The notes below the pieces were generated by a model. The model worked only from the letters and a program-made list of their open reading frames with translations, made no database searches and was not told where the DNA came from. Below are positions 47,959-60,807 of a DNA stretch of 64,000 nucleotides, piece after piece. The DNA comes from Hirudo medicinalis (Eukaryota; Annelida; Clitellata; Hirudinida; Hirudinidae). The position numbers and the translations under genes were made by a program. Each line of letters begins with the position of its first letter. Position 1 is the first letter of the stretch. The stretch is from contig MPNW01000067.1 in assembly GCA_011800805.1 (NCBI GenBank), positions 57,848 to 121,847 on the forward strand, written 5' to 3'.

Positions 47959-50012
47959 ATGGGTCTAAGAAGCGAAGAGGTTAGATTTGAAAATGATTTT
48001 TAAAATGAATTTCACTCGAGTAAACATCTAAACGAATTGCTAGGACAAGTTATTTAAAGCTTGTCGACAAGGTAGAGTGAAAGCAGTACAAGAAATCATC
48101 TCTTCGAGCATGTTGACGGCTGAGAACCTAGTCAACACTACGTCCAACGATCACAAAACACCACTGTACCATTCTATATTAGCTGGCAGGCTAGAAATTT
48201 TAATGAAAATTTATGAAAACATATTTTTTAACCCGGATGGTTTTTAAAACGGATTTTGCGGTAAAATGTTCAACAGTTTCAAGTTTAATCAGGATTAAGT
48301 GAATAAATCAACTTTTAACATTTGACTTTTACAAATTTTAAGACGAAACTGGTCAATTAAACATTAATTAAATTCTTTATTCCAGTTACCAAGTAGTACG
48401 ATTGCTCATTAAACACGGAGCAGACGTCAACAAATCAAGCGCCGTATTCTATGGAAAAGATTGTTCTTATCCTAGCTTTGAAACATGCTACGAACCACCG
48501 GTCGTTACTTCTTCCAGGATTGGAAACACGGAAATCCTCCGATGCCTTCTCAGGAATGGAGGTGATCCTAATGGTCAAGCAGAGATAGCATCCAGTCACT
48601 TGGTGGACGTCAGAAAACCTTCACTACTATACAAATACTCAAACAAACTCTCCCAATGCCGAAGATATCGAACTGACTCCGTGGAAAACTCCACTTCTCG
48701 ACTCCACAACAGTTTTAATGGCTACCTCGGAATGAGTGCTTTACATAGCGCCTGTGAATCCTGTCAAGTAGTTTTTTTTTACAATTGAAGTAATTGATTA
48801 TTAAGTTCAATTTGATGTGTCACATATATTGGGCTACGTTTTTCTTAATAAAAAAAAATTAAAGCACAATAAGATAAAATGTGGAATGATGTGACCGTAT
48901 ATTTCAATAGCTGGAAAACGTGCGTTTACTCCTGAGCTACGGAGCAAATGCAAACATCGAGGAAGGCAGGAGACTTGAGAAACCGTTGCACCTCGCTTCC
49001 AGGTACCTTTTAAGCATCTCCATTCAAAATCTGTCTTCAAAAGGTTTTTTTCATCTAAATGAATGGATGATATTCATTCATGTCCAGATGTCAACCGGAA
49101 TTGTGTGAAAGGCAATGCGACATCATTGACCAGCTCTGCCAACATGAAGCGGACGTTGGTGCTCTTAACAAGAGGCGACACTCCCCATTTTACTTGGCAG
49201 CCCTGTACGGGTGTGCCAAAAAGGTGGATATTTTACTTAAACACGGGGTCAATCCGAACTCTCACTTGGCCGAAATGAACTGCCATGAGTCTGGAGAATG
49301 GGGAGGGTACGGATCAGCGATGCACATCGCAGCCTACAAAGACTTTCTATCTCTTGCAGTCGTGTTAATTAATTGTGGAGCGGACATCAACTCCGCCAAC
49401 TCCACTGGAATGACTCCTCTCCAACTTAATATCGTCGTCAGGAACAGGAGTAATGTTGCAGCTCTATTGATTTTTCACGGTTCCTTCCTAAACGACAACA
49501 TAAGGTTCAAGAGCAGCAGACATCAGTCCTGTGCTTCCCACAGATCATCGCTCTACAGCAATGAAGGAACCACTCTACTTTCTAAGTGTTTATCTAACCC
49601 ACGATTGGACTGTGAAAGTTTGGCAATACTTCTGGTGCAAGCTGGTTACAATCTCAATCAGGATCCATGGCTCATTTCGGAAGTTGACGTGGTTCATATT
49701 TCGGAAAGATTTTCGGGTACTGAGCCGAGCTCGATAAGAATAAGATCTGCCATCACATCGCCAGCTGGATGTCGTGTGTCTCGTCTATGTAAGTGGTTGA
49801 GGGTGAGACAGCAGACGGTGAGGAGTTTGGGCGAGGTTTGCAGAGCATTCATCAGGATTCATCTAGCCAAGTGTGGAGGTGGAAGGTCGATCGTTCCCGG
49901 TGTTAATAAATTGCCTCTGCCTAATGCGTTGAAAAATTTTATTTTGCTCAAAAGTCCTTCCGGTAAGAACATCGAAGAAGCAATACTGAACTGTTTTCGA
50001 GAATTGCAATAA
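47959..50012 (+). CDS. Ankyrin repeat and SOCS box (ASB) protein, 521 aa
   Basis: Exons 47959-47979, 48044-48189, 48386-48767, 48911-49002, 49088-50012; phases agree. Exon 2 ends with a GC donor (GGCAG|GCTAGA), giving a complete ankyrin repeat (TPLYHSILAGSYQVVRLL IKHGADVN). Further ankyrin repeats include NTEILRCLLRNGGDPN, LENVRLLLSYGANANI, YGCAKKVDILLKHGVNPN and FLSLAVVLINCGADIN. The end is a SOCS box: SLGEVCRAFIRIHLA (BC box) and LPLPNALKNFILL (Cul5 box). ASB proteins are substrate receptors of Cullin5-ElonginB/C ubiquitin ligases. The substrate is unknown. An insert rich in Ser and Arg separates the second and third repeats. I cannot assign an ASB number. Confidence 0.85.
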
Positions 50013-50741
50013 TTAGGATTTTGTTCTTGTGGACTGTTGCGACGAGTCATACAAATTTAATTTCAATTTTAAAATGGCTAAAGTTTGAAGTCACTGCAAT
50101 ATGTGTTTCTAAAATGAATTTTCTTTAATGTAATTGTTATAATTATGTTTGTAGTGAATTAGGTCTTGCTTAGCAATCTTATTTCGATACTTTTCAATAC
50201 ACATTAATTTCACAACTAGGTTCTAACCGGTGGGGTTGGTCACTAGGGTTGGTATAATCCATGGTGGTGTAACTACCTCCAGACTTCCCCAATGGAATTC
50301 AGAGTACTCTTACAGCAGACCATATAATATGATAATATAATAAATTTAAAAATAAAAAATTAATAAATGTAATAAATTTACCTCCTAAAATTGCGTAAGA
50401 TGTAAAGCGAAAACGAAAACGACATAATCTGAGGAAACATTTAGGAACGTTTCTCGGTCTTCGAAGAGCAAACTTGACAATCACCTCATCAATCTCAACA
50501 TCAATCAGCGCATCATTTTTATTTGATAATTTTAAAAGATAGGAAACCCTTGACTGAATGGTAGTTCATCTCGCAAACCACAAACATACAAATCACGGGA
50601 AATTATTGCAGACTTAGCTAGAGGAAAGATTTAAGAACGTCCCGTACAATTAAGAAAATGTTTGACTTCGTCGAGGTCAATTTTTACTGCTTTCAGGTGC
50701 CTGAATCTAAATCTTATGCTAATAAGAACCGGACACACTGG
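50013..50741. other. ASB 3' flank with possible minus-strand exons
   Basis: No plus-strand gene. The minus-strand segment 50390-50520 is open and basic (RFRFRFTSYAIL) and ends at a TTAG; it may be the tail of the unidentified gene at 50742-51277, but no splice path was proved. Confidence 0.35.
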
Positions 50742-51277
50742 TGGCAGCCCGCTCTTAAAGAGTCGGGGATGTATCTCCCCAATTGGCTACAGACTTGACC
50801 ATGGACTTCATCTGACGACCTCTTTTGCTTTTCCAAGACCAAATTGAACTAACTTGACCGCTTGGAAGTGTATGCCCACTACGGGGAGGTAAATAAATCC
50901 CTGCAGGCAAGGACGTTATATGATGGAGAAAATGAATATGCAATATTAAATAGATGTTTTGTTGCATTTATAATATTATATTTACAAGTAGAGTTTTCAT
51001 CTGCCATTTTTCAAGTTTTTTGTAAGTGCGATCAACTACAAGGTGAGTTTAATAAGGACGTTAATTTAAATGGCGACCAGCCTAGTTTAAGTTTAAGCGA
51101 CAACATCTCGCAGCACTTACTCGCAAATGTCCTTAAGCTTAGACCAGCAGTATGTTGCCCTTCCCCCAAAACAGGAATGATGTCTCCGCGGATGCTTTGC
51201 ATTTTTTGCGCTCCAGTCCCAATATCTTGAATGTCTTCCCAAGGTATCTTTCTTACGAAAGGTCGTCCTAATTTCAC
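50742..51277 (-). CDS. Unidentified spliced gene, at least two exons (partial model)
   Basis: Exon A about 51121-51277 ends at a strong donor (TTTGCGA|GTAAGT); exon B starts at 50900 after CTTGCCTGCAG. The phase-1 junction is open: KLGRPFVRKIPWEDIQDIG..LSLRTFA joins IYLPPRSGHTLPSGQVSSIW. Exon B can read to a stop at 50755-50757 or be spliced further (an exon with LKAVKIDLDEVKHFL near 50640-50690, or an open segment at 50390-50520 with FALRRPRNVPKCFLRLCRF). The 5' end is unresolved; an upstream ATG near 51461 could begin it. No domain recognised. Composition is clearly more coding-like than the flanks. Divergent from the Ajuba-like gene. Confidence 0.45.
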
Positions 51278-52027
51278 TCTAATCTAATTAACTCGTGTGA
51301 ATGATTAATTGATTAATCCAATAAAGATAAAGAAGAGAGCCGAATCAAATGAAAAAGGATAGAAGTATTCTTTTCATGTTCGAGGAGCAGGAGTTCGCTC
51401 AACTCGCCAAATATAAGTTACTATGTAACTTGTGTAAGACGAGCATCTTTATTGCGTAATTGTACCAACTGCAAGGATTTGAATCAGCTCATCTTATGTT
51501 TTTTTAAGTTGTTATTAAGTTGTTCTCAAGCTTTTAATCCAATTTACAATTTACCCATTAAAGGCTGCATTATTCGTGAAACTTTCTTGGTTGAAATGTC
51601 AGTATTTAATTTTTCTATTTAGAAAGGTTGAATTTGAAATTATATCACAGTTATTTATTTTTATACAAGAATTTACTTTTGAATTGTTTTGTTTTCTGAT
51701 ACAGCAGGTCCGCAGAAGTAGGGATGCTATAATATAGTTGCGCAGCGAGGTGCTTAAATAGCTGTTGGGTCGGTGCTGTCGTAAAAATAAACTTCGTGGT
51801 TTATACGGTGTGGAAATATTAAATATTGACCTGTAAATATATACTCTAGTGACTGGACGAATGCTTGATAGATGTTGCGATTATGTACAAAATGAATCTG
51901 TTTCCAGAGGTTGATTCCTAGGAATAATAACACACTATTTGCGAACTAACTAAAATAAAATTTAAAGTCGCAATAACGACTTGACTTTTGAGAGTTACCG
52001 TAAATTTTACAGTTATAACAAAGTAAT
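51278..52027. other. Shared upstream region of the unidentified gene and the LIM gene
   Basis: AT-rich with no convincing ORF; presumably the divergent promoters and 5' UTRs. No TATA box stood out near 52028. Confidence 0.4.
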
Positions 52028-55000
52028 ATGGATAAAGATAGTTCTGGAGGCTGGAAAATGCATGAGGAATCAAAATCACCGACGGTGAACTATATCAACA
52101 TTACAAGACGCCCCGAAGGTGGCATTGTGAATGTCGAAATGAAACGACAGGCAGGTCCTTCTGGTGTTGCAGACAGCCTGAGATCAATATCTCCCAGGGG
52201 ATCTTCTTTGCCATCAAGTTTTAGTGACCTGACTGATCCAATTAGTCTCTTTGACAATTCAGCAAGACTTAAATCTTTACTGAGGCAACATCAGCAAAAG
52301 TTCGGACCTTCGGGGTTTAGTATTACTTCATCTAGTGATTCTCCAGTCAGCAAAGATTCTGAAGGGACAAGACTTGTCATTAATCCACCTCCTCTGCCAA
52401 CTCATTCTGAAAGGCATGGTGGGGGCCCATACCATGTTGTCATCCATCATCCTCGGTCTCAAAGTACTGAAAGTGTTGTGGTAAATGCTTCACCAGGTGG
52501 CACCACCACCACAAGGACATTGTCTTCTCCAAGAAGTAATTCTGCCAGCAATGTTTCGGTGCTGGAAACAAAGTTCCCCTCTCTTCGGGCAGTATCACCT
52601 TTTGGTCAGCGATCATTTTTGATTTCATCTCCCTTGTTTGGTGAGGGTGGAACCAGACTATCGTTGTTTGACAGGTTTAATGAGCATGCACCACCATCAT
52701 TTTTTGACTCCAAGTTGAGATCGGCCAGTAATCCCGAAAACCTCCATGTATCCAAAGTGACTGTCCTGAGGGATGGCAACCAGAAATCCCAGGTCCACAA
52801 TATACCGATTAAGATCGAAGGTCGTGATTCAAAGTCAAGCAAGCCTTCAAAGCCATCGGTGGTGTACAAGATACCCATAAACCTTGTATCTAAAAATGCT
52901 GAGAACAAGAATTCTCAACAGCCTCCATTGCCAGTGCAGGTTTCGGTGAGGCCAAGAGGAATTTCCATCCCCATAATCACCCACAGGGCGACACCATCCG
53001 ATGCCGAGCAGAAATTAGCTGCTCTGACAAAGCAACTTGAGGATGAGATGAGGTCTGCCAGTGCTTCCAGAAATCTGCCTGCTAAGACCATTATCCCTCC
53101 CCAGCCTATCAAGCCAGCCATACCCACTCCGACTGCTAATGGTTTGAGAATTTAAATATTTAAAAAGCAAAGTAACTTCAAATTCTTATCTTTCATTCTG
53201 AAAACAATTCAAAATATGTGAATGATTTTGTTATTTTTAAGATGCTTTGCCTGAAGTTATGCATGCTACTACCCCAGCCAATGATTTGAGATCTTTGGCT
53301 CAGGAGGAAATCAAAATTCCACAAGTACCTGAGAACAAAGGAATTCCTATAGATGCTGAACCACAGAAAAAGAAACCAGATCTTTTGGAAGAAAGCAGTG
53401 AAGTTCTCGAAAAGAGGTCAGATGTGATTGAGGAGAGCAAGCCTGAAGTGTTGGATGAGGTGGAAGAATTGAAGGGAGATCAGAATTTTGGTTTGTGAAG
53501 TGCAATTGCTTTGGTTATTAACAAGTATGAATATTAATAGACTTTCAAAAGGCCTTTAACTCTTAATTGCATTCATTCATATCATGATTTGTCTTAATTC
53601 ATAGATTTAATTTTAAATAGATTAGAGCCACAATAAATTGTTGTAACAAAAATGACTTTTTTAATAATTGGATTTACTTGGATGAATTTTGTTATTTATC
53701 ATCATGCACATAGATATTATATAAATTTAATTAATTTAAACCAGGAGCCTGTGCAAAGTGCAATAAGGATGTGACATCTGAGGCATGTAAAGCCATGGGG
53801 AAACTTTATCATGCTGCTTGTTTCCAATGCTTTCTTTGCAGTAAATGTTTTCTCTTCCATTCTTTATCATAAGATTTCTTTTTATTTTGATAAATTGTTT
53901 CATTATGCTTCAGGCAAGTTGCTGAAAGGCAAATCCTTTTTTGATATCCAAGGGACCATCTATTGCGATGATGACTTCATGGTTATTACACCTCATTAGC
54001 CATATTTTTTGCCATTATTTAAGGATGTTTCATGATTGAAATTTAATTTAACTTCAGAAAGCAGGTTATCGCAGGGTAGCAGGAAGCTGTCACGCATGTG
54101 GGAATTGTGTTGCTGATGTGGTTGGTTCTTCTCATTTGTTTGATAAATTGCTTATAATAGCCAATATTTTGTAAGAGAACAAAACACTGCTGATTATCCA
54201 CAGTCAAATCTTAAATTTTTAGATATTAATATTTCACAAGAAAAAGCAAAATTAGCATTATCCATGAGTGAGTCTCTTGCCGAACTGCTGTCAGAAATTT
54301 AAATTTCTGACTAATATTTTGTGAGAAACAGAAAATTAAGTGCTAATGTGGATGGTTCCTCTTATTTCTAGGAATGAATTTGGTTTTTATATGCCCTTCT
54401 TCACTTTATAAATACTCTTTCATGCTTAGATTCAAAAATGTCCTTATGGTGCTTCCAAATATTTTCATACCATCCAAATAGTTAATTATTATTTAAAAGA
54501 AGTTCTTGTTTTCATTCTAAACACACAGATGTGATTTGTATCTTTTGAAGATTGTTATGTAGGTGCAACATTGTTAGTACATTTCAGTGGGACTTAATGT
54601 TTAAAAGAATTTTCAGTTTGTTTCAATGGAAATTATATTTAGGAGAATTCTGTCTAGGTCTTTGCTTTGTTCTGATATCTGTTCTTGAGGGATTAACCTA
54701 TGATTTCTCAAATAACAGAAAGTGGAAGGAGAACATTCTTATCATCCATTCTTTAGGCTCATGCAATTTTTAATTGCTTTTCCTTGGTTGTTAAGCATTC
54801 AATTGTGTTAGAGATAATTAAGAGACATGCTGAATATTGGCTAATATTATCAGATTTTAATTTCTTGTGGTTCAAAAATCAAGCAAAGGTTTTGGTAAAA
54901 ATATAAATAAACATTGAATTCACTTCATTTATCAATGATTTCTTGGGGCCCAAAATTATTGGATGCCCAGATGTTCTATGTGGAATATTTTGGAATATTC

Positions 55001-56984
55001 CTATAATTATGGTGATGAGAACTTGCTATTTGACAAACTTGTTTATTTGCACTCCACTAGAGAATTTCATTTTTGCTTGCATTACACTTTTGTGATACTA
55101 AATGTCTAAAGGTGTTTAGAAATACTAACTTCTAGCATCAATAACTCAAATCAGGCATCAAGTGAAATTTTTTTTGGTTTGGTTTATTTTCAAAAGACAT
55201 ATATATTTTGCATGTTGCTCAAATGCATTAAATTTTGGATTTTTAATCAATGTCTATTTATCTGTTAACATATTAGTGTGACAGTGTCTTTTTGTTGAAT
55301 CCAACTTTCTTAATATTAACAAAAATACTGAGAGAAGACATGGCTGTTACTATTTCTATCAATGCTCTTAATTTTGTACTATTAAAGGATGTTTAATTGA
55401 AAAGTTACAAATACGCAGGTCCTACAAGCAGTTGGTCGGACATACCATCCGTCATGCTTCATATGCTGTCAGTGCTCAAAAAGCCTTGAGAATGATGCCT
55501 TTGCTGTTGATGCCAATGATCGAATCTTCTGCATTGAAGACTATTATCAGTGAGATTCTGCTTATGTTTACATTCACATTTTGAGACTTTCAGAAAGTAA
55601 TAAATAGTTAATAAAATGTTTGTTTTTTTTGTGATATGATATTGTATGTCTATGTATGACAGTTATATATATATTAGTTGAACCTTTAGAAGTTTTCTAA
55701 TGTTGTATTCTCATATTTTTTATATTTTTCTGAATATAATGTATGAAAAACCTTTAAAAAATTATTCCCATTAAACATTACATTACTTCTAGGATCTTTT
55801 CCACTTGGGCATCTGGGCATGTTTGTATTGAAATAAAGTTTTACATTTCTTTGTTGTAGGACACATTCATGCAAATGCCACATTTGTGAAAAGATAATAA
55901 TGCCTCCCAATGTGAGTTGCACTAAAATAGCAATTGCTATTGGTAAGGTTTATCACAAGTGAAACGTCTGAGTTACTGAATCCCATGGAAAAGTTTTTGG
56001 TTGTTGACATGCAATTGATTCTGCGCAATTCATGTTTTTCCCCAAGTGTGGTAGCAACTCTCTTTTGTGATTGCAGCGCAACACCATCCTGGAATGCATG
56101 GAGGGAATGTTGCCCATGAATGTATTTCTTTGAGCAACAGTGCATGGAGTTGTGTAAAGAATTGTATTTATTTTCCAGGGAGAAAATGAGCTTGTGAGGG
56201 TGCTGGTGAAAGGAAAGTATTATCACTTTGAATGTCTCAAGTGTCAGGTAAGTCTGTATTGTTAATGCTTCCCAGAAAAGACTTTTTGAGTAATGATTTG
56301 AATGCTACTTCTTTGTTAAGCCCTTGTTTATTCTTAAATGTTATTGTAAAAAATTGCAAAACAATGAAAGTAATCCTCAAATGTGTATTTAGGAAAATAT
56401 CAAGACCTTCATTAGAATGGTTTTTAGCGAGTAAAGCTAGATTATTTTAAATTTTAATTATTTTACATTTGTGATTTCTCCAAACCCTTACATAAAATGT
56501 TTATTAAAAACTTATTAGCTAATGCTTCATGGCTTTCCTAGCAAGAGAAAAGTGATGAGTGAAGAGAGTTGTAATTGGAATTTTGCATTCTTATATGACT
56601 TCAAAAGTAATTGCATAGCATAAAGTTCAAAATGTTTGTGATTTTATGACACATTTACATATTTAAGGCCAAGCTTTCAGCCTGTTTTAGTTCCAATAAA
56701 TTCATTTCAATAATTTCTTAAACGTGCCTTACTTTCAATTTTATGTTATTGCACTAACAGCTCCTGCTTTTTTACAATCACAAATCATTTTTAAAATATC
56801 TGAATAACTTTTTCCGTTGACAATAATGACTTGTCAAAACCTGTCTAAAGCACTTGTTAACTTTTGAAAAAGCATTGATGTGTTGTAGAAATGTGGCTCA
56901 TCTCTAGGCACAGAGGAAAGATGCTTTCATGTTGATAATGACATCACGTGCAGAAATTGTCACACGACACAAAACCAGTCATAA
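52028..56984 (+). CDS. jub: Ajuba/LIMD1/WTIP-family LIM protein, 645 aa
   Basis: Nine exons: 52028-53141, 53242-53490, 53745-53840, 53914-53981, 54058-54120, 55419-55549, 55860-55911, 56179-56247, 56889-56984; phases agree. Residues 1 to about 450 are a Ser/Pro-rich disordered region, encoded mostly by one large exon, plus an acidic, Glu-rich segment (EESSEVLEKRSDVIEES). Three C-terminal LIM domains follow: CAKCNKDV..YHAACFQCFLC, CHACGNCVADV..YHPSCFICCQC, and CHICEKIIMPPNGENELVRV..YYHFECLKCQKC. The insertion before VRV in LIM3 and the Cys at the end point to the Ajuba/LIMD1/WTIP group rather than zyxin or paxillin. These proteins sit at adherens junctions and restrain Warts/LATS in Hippo signalling. 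The N-terminal half is too diverged to confirm the exact orthologue. Confidence 0.87.
54121..55418 (+). other. Large intron in the second LIM domain region
   Basis: About 1.3 kb, AT-rich, without a recognisable element or internal gene; ORFs here are chance frames. Confidence 0.5.
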
Positions 56985-58110
56985 AGAGGCCAAAATGTGG
57001 ATTTCTTGTTGGATGACTTAAATATGCTTTTAAATATGCTTGAAATTAAATTAATTTATGTAGTTGAAGGGATTACATTCTCTTTAGTGTGAATTCTAGA
57101 GTTTGCACCCAATGTGTTTACATCCACCTCATAGGTTCTAATTATGTTTTTCATGTATCCTTCATTTGATGACCTTATTTTCGTGAATATATGGTATTCT
57201 TGCAATTTTTACATTGAAATTGTTTTTAAGTACAATCAGTTTTTAGATTTGCTCCTACAAGTTGATTGTGCAGTTTGCATGAGCTCAGTTTTTTGCTACC
57301 AATTCATCAGATTTCTAGTCACACATGTCAGAGATTTGAATGCATTCTGTTAACTTATTGTTTGCATAAATGACATTTCAAATGCTTTGGTGGCATTAGT
57401 ATTAATTATAACAAATAATTTCTGCTTTAGGAATAAGTGCATTTGAATGCATCTGAAGTAATTTCGAATCGTGAAACTTGTTGGTAATAAGTCAATTTTT
57501 TTTTGTTTTCTTAGTTTGTTCAAAATTATATGAAGTTCCAAAGTTGGACATTGCTTGAATGCCTGTCAATTATGTTGTTCTGGAGACCTTTATAAGTTTT
57601 GTTGAATGTTATATGTAAACATGACCTCATGTGCTTAAACGTTTTACTTGAATCATGCATTCACATTAATTACATATGTGATCAGAAATTGTGCCTTAAA
57701 TTAATGTTCACATTCATAGTCTTTGACATGCTTTGTAAAGGCAAGTTGATATTATAATAAATGTTAGTGAAGGATATTTTGGCATTTTTTGGACATTTGA
57801 CTGGTTTGGAGCAATGGAAAGTTTCTTTATATTATAGGAGTAATTTCAGAGTTCATCTTGGTCAATGGGCCTTGATCGTCGTCGTTAGCGTAAATTCATT
57901 AATACTGAATGTTTAGTGACCGGATTATTAAGAAATAGAGTTTGAGACGGATTCGCCAAAAAGCAACTTAAAAAATAAATAAAAACTGAGCCTCCATTAT
58001 TGACCCACCAAGCTGTACATGTTCCGGAGCAACATATAGCACCGAAGCGTTGTTTTCCCACTACTGGCTCATTGCGCTGAGAAGGTTCGGAGTTTTTCTG
58101 TCTGCTGGAA
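56985..58110. other. LIM gene 3' UTR and GMPR promoter region
   Basis: No gene recognised. The less AT-rich stretch at about 58010-58110 precedes the GMPR start and is probably its promoter and 5' UTR. Confidence 0.45.
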
Positions 58111-60091
58111 ATGCCGCTTTTGGAAGAAGTAAAGTTGGATTTTAAAGATGTGCTCTTTCGTCCTAAAAGAAGTACGATCGCCAGTAGAGCCGATGTAAGT
58201 TATGAAGTAATAAGATTATCTATAATTTTGCTAGGTGGATTTAGTTTCTCAAGATGTAGATCAAATTTTTAGTTAGGCTGGTTTAATCGAATTTTTTGCC
58301 GAAATTGAAGTTGGAATTGATAATTTTATAGTATTTTTTACTTGAAATAGAAATTTAATCATGTAAAATTAACCTGTTGGGCCTAAACTTTTAGTAATTT
58401 AACATTTTAGGTTGATTTGACTAGAGTCTATAAATTTAGAAATTCCCAAAAATCCTATGAAGGGGTGCCAGTCATGGCTTCAAATATGGATACTGTTGGA
58501 ACTTTTGAAGTTGCTAAAGTTCTGGCAAAGGCTTGTATTTTTTTTAATTTGTTGTTTATTTTGGTTTTATCACAAATGCCAGGATGTAGGCAGGGTCTCA
58601 GAGGGAATGAGATTAAAGATATTAAAAACATTTTATTACAGAATAAACTCTTCACAGCAGTTCATAAACATTATTCATTGGAAGCATGGAAAGATTTTGC
58701 TACTAACAATTCTGAAATATTGCAGGTTTTGTTCACAAACTGCTTTTTGACATGTTTCTAATTCCATTCCAAAACTTTGAAGTTAAATTTATGTTCAATT
58801 AAAAAGTTATTTTTAAGTTCTTGTGTTTCAGTATGTTGCTGTAAGTTCAGGTATGAAGGAGGCTGATTTCACAAAATTGAAAGAAATAATCAATGCCATA
58901 CCTGGACTCTCCTACATATGTCTTGATGTTGCCAATGGATACTCTGAACACTTTGTGAAGTTTGTCAAGACTGTTAGAGATGAGTTTCCGAACCACACAA
59001 TAATGGTAGAATTCATGAAATTTAAGGTTTTTATTTATTAAAAAAAAAACTGATTATGGAGTTTGATTTGAAGGCTGGTAATGTTGTGACTGGAGAGATG
59101 GTAGAGGAGCTCTTATTGGCAGGAGCAGACATCATCAAAATCGGAATTGGTCCAGGATCTGTTTGCACTACAAGAAAGAAAACTGGAGTTGGATATCCTC
59201 AGCTGAGTGCTGTTCTTGAATGTGCAGATGCTGCTCATGGATTGGGTGGTCATATTATTTCAGTAAGGCAAAATATTGTTCAGCACTTAGACATCACATT
59301 ACATCCATCTTTGGCTGTGTGGGACTAAAGTTGTCACATAATATTATGGAAGATCAGCTGAATGTCCCTAGATGTATTTAGAAAACAAGATGCAAATTAA
59401 GGTCTCATGTAGAGATATGATGATATGGTAAGGATAATGTTAATAAGTAGTAATTATTGACTTCACTATTTTAAAACGTGGCACCTTGTGCGTGGCACAT
59501 TAAGGGGACAACGTATTGTTTATTAATTATGAAGATATTGATCATGATGAGAATAGTGATATGACAACAACTTTAGCAAAGAATTTATTTAGCATATTCA
59601 TGTTTGTATTTCAGGATGGAGGTTGCACATGCCCTGGTGATGTTTCTAAAGCTTTTGGAGCTGGAGCAGATTTTGTGATGCTTGGTGGAATGTTTGCAGG
59701 TCATGATGAGTCTGGCGGAGAACTCATTGTTAAAGGCGGAAAAGAATTCAAACAGTTTTATGGCATGGCCTCCGGCACTGCCATGGCCAAATATTCGGAG
59801 AATAAAGACCTTCTTGATTATAGGTTTAAGATTCTTTTCTCACTCCAGGTTCAGGATTGATCATCTTGATATTAATGGTTCTGCAGGGCTTCTGAAGGCA
59901 AAACAGTTGAGATTGAATACAGAGGACCAATAGAAAAGACAGTGACTGACATTTTGGGTGGAGTGCGTTCAACTTGCACATATATTGGAGCCTCCAAACT
60001 CAAGGAGTTGAGCAAGAGAACTACTTTCATCAGAGTCACTCAGCAGCTTAATGAAGTTTTCTCTGCTTTCAACAAGTCCGAGCAGTTCTGA
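58111..60091 (+). CDS. GMPR: GMP reductase, 354 aa
   Basis: Exons 58111-58194, 58411-58530, 58642-58725, 58832-59005, 59074-59262, 59615-59823, 59887-60091. Length and motifs match animal [56 protein letters not shown], the catalytic loop GPGSVCTTR with the active-site Cys, DGGCTCPGD, the flavodoxin-like GGMFAGH and [15 protein letters not shown]. It reductively deaminates GMP to IMP with NADPH. Intron 2 (58531-58641) begins with GC (GCAAAG|GCTTGT), is 111 nt long, in frame and free of stops. Splicing it restores the family spacing (VLAK then NKLFT), so a GC-AG intron is preferred. If retained it would insert 37 residues. Confidence 0.95.
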
Positions 60092-60807
60092 TTGAAGTAG
60101 CACTTTTCTTCAATTTGTGTCTTTGGACAAGCATTTTCAGTTAAGTAATTCAGGTACATTAGGAACTTCTAAATTATCCATAAAGCAAGGTTTTTTTTAA
60201 TTCAAAGGAGGAGTGGGTGATTAAAATAGCTTCTTGTGACAATCATGGAATCTATACCATATTTTCTTGCTAAAGATCTAAATCTTCTCAATGTCTGATG
60301 TGTATCACTTCATGATGGCAATGTTATCAGGATGCTTGTAATTTGAGAAGAGGGGTAGAGCTTGTTGATAGATCTTTAGGTATGTGTTAATGTTATTGTT
60401 GCACTGGTTGTTGATGGTGTTAAGGGCTCCACAACTTTTGGTAAGTTGTTCCTGGCTATTGGAAGCATGACAATCATGCTATGATGCCCCAGTTAAAAAT
60501 TGGTCAAAATGCAGGGGTGTCTTAAATAACTTAGTATTCAAGATGGGAGGAATATCAGAAGTAAATATCTTATAACCATCATCACCACAACCACCACTTG
60601 ACCAAAAACCAACAACGTGCTAATGAAATTGTTCATATGTTGCCACAAACTGTTGTTGGACCTATTAAAAAGGCTACTAGTAAAAAATGAAAATGCTAGA
60701 CACAAAAACGCTTCTTGCTACTCCTCAGAAATTTTATAAACAGTTTTTGATTAGTTAAGACTGATCACTTTTTCACTTTCCACATATTCAGACTTGGCTT
60801 AGGCTCA
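60092..60807. other. 3' flanks of the convergent GMPR and repeat-exon genes
   Basis: No coding signal was recognised on either strand. The genes converge here. Confidence 0.45.

Noticed and set aside
50862..51230. Plus-strand 122-codon ORF opposite the unidentified minus-strand gene
   Set aside because: The minus strand has phase-consistent exons with strong splice sites over the same interval, so the plus ORF is probably a shadow.
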